Assembly: GCF_004365915.1 (NCBI RefSeq)
Contig: NZ_SODI01000001.1
Span: forward strand, 62,001-126,000
Origin: Cryobacterium psychrophilum
GTDB lineage: Bacteria; Actinomycetota; Actinomycetes; Actinomycetales; Microbacteriaceae
Direction: 5' to 3'
Length of the DNA: 64,000 nt
The notes below the pieces were generated by a model. The model was not told the origin of the DNA, searched no databases, and saw only the letters and a list, made by a program, of their open reading frames with translations. The position numbers were made by a program, and so were the translations under genes. This document shows positions 26,001-35,721 of the stretch, piece after piece; the first letter of the stretch is position 1; each line of letters starts with the position of its first letter.

Positions 26001-26138
26001 GCGCGGATTCTGGAGTACCCACCGGGCTCTGCAACGGCCCTCGAGGATGATTACCTGTCGGCGACCAGACGTTCCCGATCCGTTTTTGAACGCCTCTTCT
26101 ACGGTCCTGTGGAGCGCTCGGGCGCCAACGTCGGCTGA
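23088..26138 (+). CDS. glnE: Bifunctional glutamine-synthetase adenylyltransferase/deadenylylase
   Basis: A 1016-residue protein with two nucleotidyltransferase domains. The first has IGMGKAGARELNYVSDVDVIF (about 220-240), the second IAMGRFGGSELGFGSDADVM (about 728-748). Each is followed by a helical GlnD-PII-type bundle (RPEGKSGALVRS; RPEGSNGAIVRS). The N-terminal domain removes AMP and the C-terminal adds it. Both GSDxD motifs are intact. It is placed between glnA2 and the convergent glnA1, its probable substrate. Confidence 0.95.
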   Translation: MTREPLTLTGLARVGFVNLGEVRLRLTEVGELGGPDSSDLLPLLSRAANPDAALGALVELLRQDSAEIFAILSSTDAAQRLIRVLGASSGLAEFFLRHPDELPVLAAPLLALPTVDELTRDLLESVGAVGGFSTLVDDAAWAALRVRYRRRLAAVAAFDLEQADPVAGVDGIADALADLATAALEAALAVARSMSSGEAAGRGVFPREQVRATRLAVIGMGKAGARELNYVSDVDVIFVADGDPEAGLESTRAVEIAIRLAILMMRGMNESAVEPELWEVDPNLRPEGKSGALVRSIESHLAYYDRWAKSWEFQALLKARTLAGDRELGTRYIDAVSPKVWSSASRENFVDSVQRMRERVTDNIPDDEVNFQLKLGPGGLRDIEFTVQLLQLVHGQSDPAVHQSGTLPALAALAQAGYVGRAEAAEFAQDYRMLRLMEHRLQLEKLRRTHLVPRDEANLRVLARATGLATSAAGLSTRWAEMKQRVRGLHERLFYRPLLSAVAALPAEGLNLTNAQAEARLAAIGFLNPRGALAHIAALSGGVSRRATIQRHLLPVMLQWFSQGSDPDYGLLAFRRLSDNLGSTYWFLRMLRDSSGAAERLTRVLSGSRYVGELLEKIPEAVAWLENEEDLRPRPLTALLDETRAVLARHESPDAAASILRMARRRELLRLAVGSMLGRISIDELAVGLTDITANFIRGVIAAIRGRELNEPGVGTPAGPQTPDGIEFAVIAMGRFGGSELGFGSDADVMYVFRNGELEGEPAHERARFIVKELNRLTDDDRLPLDLDTGLRPEGSNGAIVRSLDSYAAYYGRWSLTWEAQALLRGRGVAGDRGLQCDFERLADSVRYPSAIAEKEVREIKRIKARVEKERLPQGADSKRHLKLGRGSLSDVEWFVQLLQLQSAATVPGLRTTSTLTALTAAIEAGLVSAAEAETLRFAWLFASRARSAITLWTNKTSDVLPVDRAQLEGIARILEYPPGSATALEDDYLSATRRSRSVFERLFYGPVERSGANVG

Positions 26139-26187
26139 GCGCGTGCCGCCCGCGCACTGCATGTCCGGGCGGCTGAGAAGCCTCAGG

Positions 26188-26233
26188 GCAAACAGGAAGG
26201 ACCGCACCCGAGGGTGCGGTCCTTCCTGTTTGC
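26188..26233. terminator. Strong bidirectional terminator between glnE and glnA1
   Basis: A perfect 22-bp inverted repeat (26188-26209 with 26212-26233) lies between the converging stops of glnE (26138) and glnA1 (26242). It would end transcription from both sides. Confidence 0.85.
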
Positions 26234-26241
26234 GGCGGGGC

Positions 26242-27666
26242 TTAGACGCCGTAGTACAGTTCGAATTCGAACGGGTGCGGGCGCTGAGAGAGAGGCTTGA
26301 TCTCGTTCTCGCGCTTGTACTCGATCCAGGTCTCGATGAGCTCCGGGGTGAACACGTTTCCGGCGAGCAGGAAGTCGTGGTCGGCTTCGAGGGCCTGAAG
26401 GGCCCCTTCGAGAGACGCGGGAACCTGGGGTATGTTCTTGGCTTCCTCGGGGGGGAGCTCGTAGAGGTCCTTGTCGACGGGCTCGTGCGGCTCGATGCGG
26501 TTCTTGATTCCGTCCAGGCCGGCCATGAGCTGAGCGGCGAAGGCGAGGTACGGGTTTCCGGAGGCATCGGGTGCGCGGAACTCAAGGCGCTTGGCCTTCG
26601 GGTTCGTGCCCGTGATCGGGATTCGGATCGAGGCGGAGCGGTTGCCGGCGGAGTAAACCAGGTTGACCGGAGCCTCGAAGCCAGGAACCAGGCGGTGATA
26701 CGAGTTGACCGTGGGGTTGGTGAAGGCGAGCACGGCGGGGGCATGCTTGAGCAGGCCTCCGATGTACCAGCGTGCCAGGTCGGAGAGCCCGCCGTAGCCG
26801 GCCTCATCGTAGAACAGCGGCTTGCCCTCGGCCCACAGGGACTGGTGTGTGTGCATGCCGGAGCCGTTGTCGCCAAAGAGCGGCTTGGGCATGAACGTGG
26901 CAGTCTTGCCCCAGTCGTGTGCCGTGTTCTTGACGATGTACTTGAACTTCAGCAGGTCGTCGGCGGCGTGAACCATCGTGTCGAACTTGTAGTTGATCTC
27001 GCCCTGGCCGCCGGTGCCCACCTCGTGGTGGCTGCGTTCGAGGATGAGGCCCGCGTCGATGAGCTTGAGGCAGATGTCGTCACGCATGTCGGCGTGCTGG
27101 TCGACGGGGCTGACCGGGAAGTAACCGCCCTTGAAGGGAGTCTTGTTGGCGAGGTTTCCGCCCTCTTCCTTTTTGCCCGAGTTCCAGGCGCCCTCGCTCG
27201 AGTCGACGGAGTAGTAGCTCGTGTGCTGGTTTACTTCGTAGCGCACGTCGTCGAAGATGTAGAACTCGGCCTCGGAGCCGAAGAATGCGGTGTCACCGAT
27301 ACCCGTCGAGGCCAGGTACTTCTCGGCCTTCTTGGCTACCTGGCGCGGGTCCTTGGAGTAGATCTCGCCATTGCGCGGGTTGTAGATGTCGAACAGCATG
27401 ATGAGTGTGCGTTCGGTGCGGAAGGCGTCAATGTAAGCGGTGGACACATCGGGGATGAGCTGCATGTCGGATTCGTGGATCGACGCGAAACCGCGGATCG
27501 ACGAACCATCAAACATCTGGCCGACAGTGAAGAATTCCTCATCAACGGTCGAAGCCGGGATGTTGAAGTGCTGCTGCACACCGGGCAGGTCGGTGAAACG
27601 GATGTCAAGGAACTTGACGTCCGTTTCCTTGATGAATTTGAGCACTTCTGACGAATCGCGGAACAT
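26242..27666 (-). CDS. glnA1: Glutamine synthetase I (GlnA1, main ammonium-assimilating)
   Basis: A 474-residue dodecameric enzyme forming Gln from Glu, ammonium and ATP. Motifs: [38 protein letters not shown] and NRSASIRIP. The adenylylation Tyr is Tyr402 in [11 protein letters not shown], consistent with control by the adjacent GlnE. Upstream on its strand lies a four-half-site GlnR-like box and, closer to the start, a 9-bp hairpin. ATG 27666 gives the normal N-terminus [14 protein letters not shown]. Confidence 0.95.
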   Translation of the reverse strand: MFRDSSEVLKFIKETDVKFLDIRFTDLPGVQQHFNIPASTVDEEFFTVGQMFDGSSIRGFASIHESDMQLIPDVSTAYIDAFRTERTLIMLFDIYNPRNGEIYSKDPRQVAKKAEKYLASTGIGDTAFFGSEAEFYIFDDVRYEVNQHTSYYSVDSSEGAWNSGKKEEGGNLANKTPFKGGYFPVSPVDQHADMRDDICLKLIDAGLILERSHHEVGTGGQGEINYKFDTMVHAADDLLKFKYIVKNTAHDWGKTATFMPKPLFGDNGSGMHTHQSLWAEGKPLFYDEAGYGGLSDLARWYIGGLLKHAPAVLAFTNPTVNSYHRLVPGFEAPVNLVYSAGNRSASIRIPITGTNPKAKRLEFRAPDASGNPYLAFAAQLMAGLDGIKNRIEPHEPVDKDLYELPPEEAKNIPQVPASLEGALQALEADHDFLLAGNVFTPELIETWIEYKRENEIKPLSQRPHPFEFELYYGV

Positions 27667-27700
27667 ACGGGTTTACTCCAAACGAAGTGGGCGTGGATCA

Positions 27701-27721
27701 CGCAGTGTGCTGCACACTGCG
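27701..27721 (-). promoter_or_regulatory. Palindrome in the glnA1 leader
   Basis: A 9-bp perfect inverted repeat CGCAGTGTG-CTG-CACACTGCG lies 35 bp upstream of the glnA1 start, downstream of the likely -10 (TAATCT on the minus strand). It could be an operator or an RNA hairpin controlling translation. Confidence 0.45.
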
Positions 27722-27746
27722 GCTCCCTTGAGATTAGCGTCGCGGC

Positions 27747-27784
27747 ATTACCTGAGGGTGACGCTTATGTTTCACACATGTTAC
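27747..27784 (-). promoter_or_regulatory. GlnR-type nitrogen regulator box upstream of glnA1
   Basis: On the minus strand: GTAAC-n6-GAAAC-n6-GTCAC-n6-GTAAT. The a- and b-sites of the actinobacterial GlnR consensus (gTnAC-n6-GaAAC, repeated) are present with exact 6-bp spacing; only the last b-site is degenerate. It lies 80 bp before glnA1 and 28 bp before the divergent RDD gene, so it could act on either. Confidence 0.7.
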
Positions 27785-27812
27785 AGGCGAGCACGCTCGA
27801 TAGACTCATCAG

Positions 27813-28241
27813 GTGCCCGATTCTGACTCACGTTCCAGCCCCAACGGACCCCCAGCCCCGAGCGTTTGGCCCGGTGAACGCCTCGGGCTCCCTCGTACCG
27901 GTCGGGGCTCGATCGCTCGCCCAGGCAGGAGAATTGCGGGTGTTGCCATCGATTGGTCCCTCGCCGTGGGGGTGTCGATGGTCTTCTTCCAATACGACGC
28001 CGTGGCCAATTCCGTGATCTTCGTTCTGTTGCACGTGATCTTTGTTCCCACCATCGGCGGCAGCATCGGGCATCGCCTCGTGGGTTTGCGCGTGGTACCG
28101 GCGCAGGGTGGGTGGATCGGTCCGTGGCGCGGAATCGTGCGCGCTGTTCTTCTCGGTATCGTGCTTCCTGCCCTCGTCTGGGACTCTGACCAACGGGGTT
28201 TCCACGACAAGCTCGCCGGAACGGTATTGATCCGGGCGTAG
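27813..28241 (+). CDS. RDD-family membrane protein
   Basis: A 142-residue protein with a proline-rich cytoplasmic N-terminus and three hydrophobic segments (GVAIDWSLAVGVSMVF; SVIFVLLHVIFVPTIGG; AVLLGIVLPALVW). The RDD features are ARPGRRIAGVAIDW and GHRLVGLRVVP plus a C-terminal DQRGFHDKLAGTVLI. Transport or osmotic roles are proposed for RDD proteins, but the function is not established. GTG 27813 starts 28 bp from the GlnR-like box. Divergent from glnA1. Confidence 0.85.
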   Translation: MPDSDSRSSPNGPPAPSVWPGERLGLPRTGRGSIARPGRRIAGVAIDWSLAVGVSMVFFQYDAVANSVIFVLLHVIFVPTIGGSIGHRLVGLRVVPAQGGWIGPWRGIVRAVLLGIVLPALVWDSDQRGFHDKLAGTVLIRA

Positions 28242-28265
28242 CGGACGGAGCTGGCGACAACGAGA

Positions 28266-28306
28266 AAAGGAACGGGCACCTGATGCAATCAGGTGCCCGT
28301 TCCTTT
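28266..28306. terminator. Bidirectional terminator between RDD gene and DUF4191 gene
   Basis: A perfect 19-bp stem (28266-28284 with 28288-28306), 3-nt loop, flanked by A-run and T-run, between converging genes. Confidence 0.9.
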
Positions 28307-28321
28307 CTTCACGGCGAGGAT

Positions 28322-29029
28322 CTAACCGCGCTGAGGCCTGGCCTTCATGGGATCGACGCCCTTGGGGATGGGGAGCTTCGTGGTCATCGACGACAACCGG
28401 TTGTTTACCGCGAGGACTTCGGCCTTGGTGAGCGTCGGCTTGATGCGGGTCAGGCGACGGGCGAGCTTGTGCAGCGGTACGGCATCGGCGTCGGGGCCGA
28501 CCGCGATGACGGTGACGGTGACACTGCCACCGATCTTTGCAACGCGGCGACGTTCGTCGTCGAGCATCCGCTGAGTTCGAGTCTTGGGACCCTCGCTGAT
28601 GAGCACGACCCCGCCTCGTCCCACGGCGCGGTACACGGCGTCCTGCGTCTTGCCGTTGACCGCGACGGGCATTTCGCTCCCGACCCAGCCACGTTTGAGC
28701 GAGCTGCGGAGCACGGCGCCGACGGCGCCCGGCTGGCCCTCGATCTGGGAGTACGCCGCCTTCTCTGCGCGACGACCCAGAATGATGAGCATGATCAGCA
28801 CGCCCGCGAGCACGCCCGAGACGGCCCAGAGAATGATCGTGAGTACGCTACCGGGTGACAGGATCAGGGCCAGAGCGACACTGATGAGAACCGGAACCAG
28901 GAAGCCCAGAATCATGATCCAGACGATATTGGAGTCGTAACGCCGAGTCATCTGGAACACCTGCCACATTTGCTTGATGCGGCCGGGCTTCTTGGGGGGT
29001 TTTGGAGTCTTGTCCTTGCTGCGTGCCAT
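28322..29029 (-). CDS. DUF4191-family membrane protein
   Basis: A 235-residue protein with a basic N-terminus (KDKTPKPPKKPGRIKQMW), two adjacent membrane segments at about 35-85 and a cytoplasmic C-terminal domain of about 145 residues with mixed alpha/beta pattern. DUF4191 is found downstream of lipA across Actinobacteria; its function is unknown, and membrane-linked support of lipoate metabolism is only inference. It lies 48 bp after lipA on the same strand and ends at the bidirectional terminator. Confidence 0.88.
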   Translation of the reverse strand: MARSKDKTPKPPKKPGRIKQMWQVFQMTRRYDSNIVWIMILGFLVPVLISVALALILSPGSVLTIILWAVSGVLAGVLIMLIILGRRAEKAAYSQIEGQPGAVGAVLRSSLKRGWVGSEMPVAVNGKTQDAVYRAVGRGGVVLISEGPKTRTQRMLDDERRRVAKIGGSVTVTVIAVGPDADAVPLHKLARRLTRIKPTLTKAEVLAVNNRLSSMTTKLPIPKGVDPMKARPQRG

Positions 29030-29077
29030 GAACCAAGACTACCCAGTCACCCGAATGTTTCGTGACCGATTTTGGGG

Positions 29078-30064
29078 TTAAACGGCTTGGGCGAAACCGA
29101 GCGAGGCATCCGCGAGCGCGCGGAGTTCTTCGGGGACCTCACGACCGGTCGCCTGCATCGACGTGGCCCACAGTCGTCCCGCGCGGTAGGAGGATCGCAC
29201 GAGGGGGCCGGAGAGCACGCCGATAAAGCCGATGGCCTCGGCTTCTTCCCGCAGTTCCACGAATTCCTCGGGTCGCACCCAGCGAGCCACCGGCAGGTGC
29301 CGGGCGCTCGGTCGCAGGTACTGGGTGATGGTGATGATGTCGGTGCCGGCGTCGTGCAGGTCCTGCAGCGCCTGGGTGACCTCGGCACGTTCCTCGCCCA
29401 TGCCGAGAATGAGGTTGGATTTCGTGATCATTCCGGCTGCGCGGCCCTGGGTGAGGACATCGAGGGAACGGTCGTAGCGGAACGCCGGCCGTACGCGCTT
29501 GAAAATGCGCGGGACGGTTTCGACGTTGTGTGCGAAGACCTCGGGTTTGGCGTCGAAGACCTGGCCGAGATGTTCCGGATTTCCGGAGAAGTCGGGCACG
29601 AGGATCTCCACGCCGGTGCCGGGACTCTGCTGGTGAATCTGCCTGATGGTTTCGGCGTAGAGCCAGGCGCCCTCGTCGGCGAGGTCGTCGCGTGCGACCC
29701 CGGTGACCGTGGCGTAGCGGAGGTTCATCGACACGACCGATTCGCCGACGCGACGCGGTTCGTCGGTGTCGTAGTCGGCTGGCTTGCCGGTATCGATCTG
29801 GCAGAAGTCGCACCGGCGCGTGCACTGCGAACCACCAATGAGGAAGGTGGCTTCGCGGTCTTCCCAGCACTCGAAAATGTTCGGACAGCCGGCCTCCTGG
29901 CAGACCGTGTGCAGGCCTTCACTCTTGACGAGCTTCTGCAATTTGCGATACTCGGGGCCCATCTTGGCCACCGTCTTGATCCACTCGGGCTTGCGCTCAA
30001 TGGGGGTCTCGGCGTTACGAATTTCGAGTCGCAGGAGTTTGCGTCCCTCGGGTGCGGCACTCAT
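29078..30064 (-). CDS. lipA: Lipoyl synthase
   Basis: A 328-residue radical-SAM enzyme inserting two sulfurs into octanoyl groups on E2 and H proteins. It has the auxiliary cluster ligands [12 protein letters not shown], the radical-[11 protein letters not shown], and C-terminal RSSYRAG, whose Ser ligates the auxiliary cluster. I take ATG 30064 ([14 protein letters not shown]), which overlaps the lipB stop by 4 bp (ATGA). The frame is open further into lipB but that is not LipA-like. It serves the E2 encoded at 32.7 kb. Confidence 0.96.
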   Translation of the reverse strand: MSAAPEGRKLLRLEIRNAETPIERKPEWIKTVAKMGPEYRKLQKLVKSEGLHTVCQEAGCPNIFECWEDREATFLIGGSQCTRRCDFCQIDTGKPADYDTDEPRRVGESVVSMNLRYATVTGVARDDLADEGAWLYAETIRQIHQQSPGTGVEILVPDFSGNPEHLGQVFDAKPEVFAHNVETVPRIFKRVRPAFRYDRSLDVLTQGRAAGMITKSNLILGMGEERAEVTQALQDLHDAGTDIITITQYLRPSARHLPVARWVRPEEFVELREEAEAIGFIGVLSGPLVRSSYRAGRLWATSMQATGREVPEELRALADASLGFAQAV

Positions 30065-30726
30065 GCTGATACCTTCACGGTGTTGGGGAGACCGGAATAT
30101 TGCAGGCCGGACTGGAGGAAATTGGCGGTGACGGAGGCGATAACGTCTCTCGGTTCGATGGCGCGGCCGAGCGCCAGTGACATGGTCGTGACGCCGGCAT
30201 CCTTGATGCCGCACGCAATGATGTGTGTGAAGGGTTCGAGGGAATTGCTGCAGTTCAGGGCGAAACCGTGCATGGTCACCCCGTTGGAGACGCGGATGCC
30301 GATGGCCGCGATCTTTTCTTCCCGGCCGGCGGGCCCGACCCAGACCCCGGAGCGACCGTCAACGCGCACTCCGGTGATTCCGAAGTCAGTGAGAACGCCG
30401 ATCAGGATCTGTTCGAGCTGACGCACATAGCCGACGACATCGATCGGTTCCGCGAGCTTGAGAATCGGGTAGCCGACGAGTTGGCCGGGGCCATGCCAGG
30501 TGATTTTGCCGCCGCGATCGACATCGATGACCGGCGTATCGTCCACCGGCCGTTCTTCGGGCAACGTACGTTTGCCCGCGGTATACACGGCGGGGTGCTC
30601 AAGGAGCAGGACGGTGTCCGTCTTCTCTCCGGAAGCAACGGAACGGTGGACTGCGCGTTGGAGCTCAAGGCCCTCAACATACGGCACGGAGTTGGCGCTT
30701 AGCCCCGCGACGACAAAGTCGAGCAT
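30061..30726 (-). CDS. lipB: Octanoyl-ACP:protein octanoyltransferase
   Basis: A 221-residue acyltransferase moving octanoyl from ACP to lipoyl domains. Conserved [27 protein letters not shown] and the catalytic Cys/Lys in [13 protein letters not shown] are present. Overlaps lipA by 4 bp, so translation is coupled. Together with AcpP (1.9 kb) and the fab enzymes it links fatty-acid synthesis to pyruvate dehydrogenase. Confidence 0.96.
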   Translation of the reverse strand: MLDFVVAGLSANSVPYVEGLELQRAVHRSVASGEKTDTVLLLEHPAVYTAGKRTLPEERPVDDTPVIDVDRGGKITWHGPGQLVGYPILKLAEPIDVVGYVRQLEQILIGVLTDFGITGVRVDGRSGVWVGPAGREEKIAAIGIRVSNGVTMHGFALNCSNSLEPFTHIIACGIKDAGVTTMSLALGRAIEPRDVIASVTANFLQSGLQYSGLPNTVKVSA

Positions 30727-30891
30727 ACGGGAAGTCTAGCCCAGCGTGTCGCTGTCCGGCGCAGCGGGGCCGTCCCTCCACAGCGTGTCGTTGCGTGTAT
30801 TACGCACCCGGCGTACGGACGCGCGTGCGGAGAAGCGCCCGGCGGGGGAGTCTGGTGTTGGGACCGCAAGACGACCGAGAGAGGACCTGCT

Positions 30892-32655
30892 GTGATGAGA
30901 GCTCCTGGGCGCGGTGGCCGTATGATCCCTGCTCGCGCCGTGACCCGGACGCCCCTGGTACAGGCCCCGCCCGTCCCGGAGTCGGTGCGAAACACATCCG
31001 ACCTCGCGGGATACCGCGTCGTTCGCCGACTCGCTTCGGGAGAACATTCCGATGTCTACCTCGGGTATTCAGCGACGCCGGGGATGGCGCCGGTGGCGCT
31101 CAAGGTATTCAGGCCGGAAGCGGATACCGAATCCATTGAACGCGAGATTCGGGTGCTCTGCTCTGCCCCGGACAACCGTTTGGTCAGACTCATCGATGTG
31201 GCGTCGCTGCCGGACGAGCGGGTCTGCTTGGTTCAAGAGCGCCTCGAAGGCCGTACCCTCGGCCGGATTCTCCTGGACCGCGGCACCATCTCGGCCGGCG
31301 AAGCCGTAACGCTTCTCGCACCGGTGATTGTTGCGGTGGCTGGCCTGCATGAGTCGGGCCTCGGACACGACGCCATTGGTCCGGCGGCGATCCTGCTGCA
31401 CCCCTCAGGGCGCCCGTTGCTCGCCGGACTGAGTTCGTTGCGTGAACTGCCCGACGCTCCCACCATGCGACTTCGGGCGCTCCGTGAGGACTACTCGCGG
31501 GTCGTGAGCCTCCTCCGGGACGTGTTTGCTCATCTGGATGCCGCTGCCGCGTCCAACGGCGCGACACGCGAGGCCGCGCTGCTCGTGGACAGGTTTGAGA
31601 GCCTCATCTCGCGTACGCCCTTTCGCCCCTGCCTGCCCGAGCTCGAACGTCAGCTCTTTGAATGGGCGCCAGCGGCGCCCGTTCTGCTCGGCGCTCCCGA
31701 ATTCGGGGGCACTCAAACAGTGCCGATCACGCTGAGGCGCGATCCCGAGGCCATCGGGGAATACCCCGTGACCCAGCGCACGGGGCGTCATCGTGAAAAC
31801 GCGTCTGCGCGCCCGCGCGCCACGAAACGGCGTGACCACGTGACACACCGCGGTGCCCCGTCCAGTGACCGACCCGGGGAAGTCACAGTTCCTCCCGGAC
31901 GAGGAACGTCCCTCGGGTTCCCGGCGGATGCACTGGCGCTCGGCCAAACGTTGAGCGGCTCGGCCTGGCAGCTGCTTGAGAGTCATCCAGGTGAGCGACT
32001 TCGGGCACGCGTGGGTTCCGCGGTTCGATTGCGGCGGCGGCCGGTGCTGGTCGCCGTGCTCGTTGGCGCGTCGGCAGTCGTGCTTGCGTTGAGCCTGCTT
32101 CCGCCTGGTGGCGAGCCCAGTCGCGGCCAGGAGCCTCTGAGCGCCGGTCTGAGCGATAGCCAGAGCGATAGCCAGAGCAACGGTCAGACCGCGGCTGCCT
32201 CTTCATCGCCGTCACTTGCCTCGGACACACCCGCGGCGCCCGGAAGCCCGGCGCCGAGGGCTGGTCCGGAGAGTGAGAACCCCGTTGCGCTTACCGGGGA
32301 CGATCCGGTGCTCGCCGTATCAGGGCTCCTGGACGCCCGGGCGGAATGCTTGGCCCAGGCTTCCATTATCTGTCTCGATGCGGTCGATCAGTCTGGGTCT
32401 ACCGCCTTGGCCGCGGACAGCTACGCGGTGCGTATGCGCCAGGAGGGAGGCGCGGCTGTGAGGGAACCGGACTACACGTCTCTGGCGGCTTCTCTGGTGG
32501 AGCGCACGGGAAATGTGGCTCTCGTCGCGCTTACGGCGTCAGGTTCTGATCCGACAGGGGGTGATTCGACGGGAGCGTTAAACAGCAAACCGGCCTCGGT
32601 CCTTGTAGTCAAGGGCGAGGCCGGTTGGCGGTTACGCGAGATACTTACGTACTAA
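30892..32655 (+). CDS. Membrane-anchored pseudokinase
   Basis: A 587-residue protein. Residues about 38-255 are a protein-kinase fold: a P-loop-like LASGEHSDVYLGY, Lys71 in VALKVF and Glu in IEREIRVL. The catalytic HRD/N segment reads GLGHDAIGPAAILL and DFG reads LAGLSS, so the catalytic base and Mg ligand are missing. A Pro/Arg-rich linker leads to one membrane helix at about 384-402, and then about 185 outside residues rich in Ser/Gly with a C-terminal domain (two Cys: ECLAQASIICLD). Similar pseudokinases act as scaffolds, e.g. MviN/CwsA-type. Start is GTG 30892 or ATG 30895. Confidence 0.8.
   Translation: MMRAPGRGGRMIPARAVTRTPLVQAPPVPESVRNTSDLAGYRVVRRLASGEHSDVYLGYSATPGMAPVALKVFRPEADTESIEREIRVLCSAPDNRLVRLIDVASLPDERVCLVQERLEGRTLGRILLDRGTISAGEAVTLLAPVIVAVAGLHESGLGHDAIGPAAILLHPSGRPLLAGLSSLRELPDAPTMRLRALREDYSRVVSLLRDVFAHLDAAAASNGATREAALLVDRFESLISRTPFRPCLPELERQLFEWAPAAPVLLGAPEFGGTQTVPITLRRDPEAIGEYPVTQRTGRHRENASARPRATKRRDHVTHRGAPSSDRPGEVTVPPGRGTSLGFPADALALGQTLSGSAWQLLESHPGERLRARVGSAVRLRRRPVLVAVLVGASAVVLALSLLPPGGEPSRGQEPLSAGLSDSQSDSQSNGQTAAASSSPSLASDTPAAPGSPAPRAGPESENPVALTGDDPVLAVSGLLDARAECLAQASIICLDAVDQSGSTALAADSYAVRMRQEGGAAVREPDYTSLAASLVERTGNVALVALTASGSDPTGGDSTGALNSKPASVLVVKGEAGWRLREILTY
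32588..32636. terminator. Hairpin inside the 3' end of the pseudokinase gene
   Basis: AACCGGCCTCG (32588-32598) pairs with CGAGGCCGGTT (32626-32636); inside it CCTTG pairs with CAAGG. It is in coding sequence. The convergent E2 gene ends only 14 bp from the pseudokinase stop, so this could terminate E2 transcripts. Confidence 0.45.
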
Positions 32656-32669
32656 GCAGTGCTAAACCC

Positions 32670-34205
<1,536 letters not shown>

Positions 34206-34250
34206 TTATTCATAAGATACTGAGTTTCTGTGTAGCAGCCGGGATGCCGG

Positions 34251-35624
34251 CTACATGGCGTGCAGAGGCTTGCCGGCGAGAGCCAGGAAGGCCTCTCCGA
34301 GTGCCTCGTTCTGAGTGGGGTGCGCGTGCAGCAGAGGAGCAATGTCCTCGGGGTACGCTTCCCAGTTGACAATGAGCTGGCCTTCACCGATGAGTTCACC
34401 GACGCGAGCGCCGATCATGTGCACACCAACGACGGGACCGTCCTTGACCCGGACAATCTTGACCGAACCGCTGGTGCCGAGGATAGAACTCTTTCCGTTG
34501 CCACCGAGGTTGTACTCGTAGGTGGCGATATCGTCCTTGCCGAACTTCTCCGCGGCCTTGGCCTCTGAGTAGCCAACGGAGGCAATCTCCGGGTCGCAGT
34601 AGGTGACCTTGGGGATATTGATGTCTTCCACGATGATCGGGTTCAATCCGGCGATCTCTTCCGCAACGAAGATTCCGTGCTGGAAACCACGGTGCGCGAG
34701 CTGGAGGCCGGGGACGATGTCACCCACGGCGTAAACGCCGGGAATGTTGGTTGCCAGACGCTCGTCAGTGATGACGAAACCACGGTCGACGGTGACGCCG
34801 ACCTCTTCGAAGCCGAGACCGGCGGTTGCAGCGCCGCGGCCCACGGCCACGAGCAGGATGTCCGCTTCAATCGTCGTGCCGTTTTCGAGGGTGACGACAA
34901 CGCCCGAATCGTTCTGCGTGACGCTCTGGAAGCGCACGCCGAGGGAATGCTCGATGCCACGCTTGCGGAATGCGCGCTCCAGCTGCTTGGAGATGGATTC
35001 TTCCTCCATCGGGGCGAGGTGCGGGAGTGCCTCAATGATGGTGACGTCGGATCCGAAGGACTTCCACACGCTCGCGAATTCGACGCCGATGACGCCGCCA
35101 CCGAGCACAGCGACCTTCTTGGGGACGTAGTCGAGCTCGAGGGCCTGCTCGCTCGTGATGACGCGGCCGCCGATTTCGAGACCGGGAAGCGAGCGAGAGT
35201 AAGAACCCGTCGCCAGAATGATGTTCTTGCCCACGATCATGTCATCACCGACCTGAACGGTCGTGGGGGAGACCAGACGGCCCTCACCCTGGATGAACGT
35301 GATGCCGCGAGCCTTGATGAGGCCCTGGAGTCCCTTGTACTTGCTCGCGACGATTCCTTCGCGGAACGCCGTGACGGCCGCGATGTCAATTCCGTCGAAC
35401 GTGGACTTGACCCCGTACTTGGCGCCCTCACGGCTGACGTCGGCGACCTCCGCCGAGTGCAGGAGAGCCTTCGTGGGGATGCAGCCAACGTGAAGGCAGG
35501 TGCCGCCGAGCTTGTTCTTCTCGATCAGACCAACGGTGAATCCCAGCTGCACGGCACGCAGTGCTGCTGCATACCCACCGCTTCCGCCACCAAGAACAAC
35601 AATGTCAAAGTTTTGTTCGGACAC
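34251..35624 (-). CDS. lpd: Dihydrolipoyl dehydrogenase (E3)
   Basis: A 457-residue FAD flavoprotein reoxidising dihydrolipoamide with NAD. FAD motif VVLGGGSGGYAAA, redox pair GGTCLHVGCIPTKAL, NAD motif VAVLGGGVIGVEFA, and the C-terminal His-Glu pair HAHPTQNEALGEA. Length is typical. 72 bp upstream of sucB and 97 bp downstream of pepA on the same strand; probably cotranscribed with sucB. Confidence 0.96.
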   Translation of the reverse strand: MSEQNFDIVVLGGGSGGYAAALRAVQLGFTVGLIEKNKLGGTCLHVGCIPTKALLHSAEVADVSREGAKYGVKSTFDGIDIAAVTAFREGIVASKYKGLQGLIKARGITFIQGEGRLVSPTTVQVGDDMIVGKNIILATGSYSRSLPGLEIGGRVITSEQALELDYVPKKVAVLGGGVIGVEFASVWKSFGSDVTIIEALPHLAPMEEESISKQLERAFRKRGIEHSLGVRFQSVTQNDSGVVVTLENGTTIEADILLVAVGRGAATAGLGFEEVGVTVDRGFVITDERLATNIPGVYAVGDIVPGLQLAHRGFQHGIFVAEEIAGLNPIIVEDINIPKVTYCDPEIASVGYSEAKAAEKFGKDDIATYEYNLGGNGKSSILGTSGSVKIVRVKDGPVVGVHMIGARVGELIGEGQLIVNWEAYPEDIAPLLHAHPTQNEALGEAFLALAGKPLHAM

Positions 35625-35692
35625 TCAACTACTCCCTCGCGCACGACACCCTGCAGCTGCCAGCACGCATGAGCGGGCCAGTAGGCAACAAC

Positions 35693-35709
35693 GGCAAGCT
35701 TTTCTTGCC
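35693..35709 (-). terminator. Short hairpin between pepA and lpd
   Basis: GGCAAG (35693-35698) pairs with CTTGCC (35704-35709) across a 5-nt loop in the 97-bp gap. The stem is short; partial termination at best. Confidence 0.35.
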
Positions 35710-35721
35710 CCTATGACTGTA

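Noticed and set aside
25963..27651. Long open frame (562 codons) on the plus strand opposite glnA1
   Set aside because: Runs across the glnE end, the terminator and glnA1 antisense; composition reflects GlnA1 codons.
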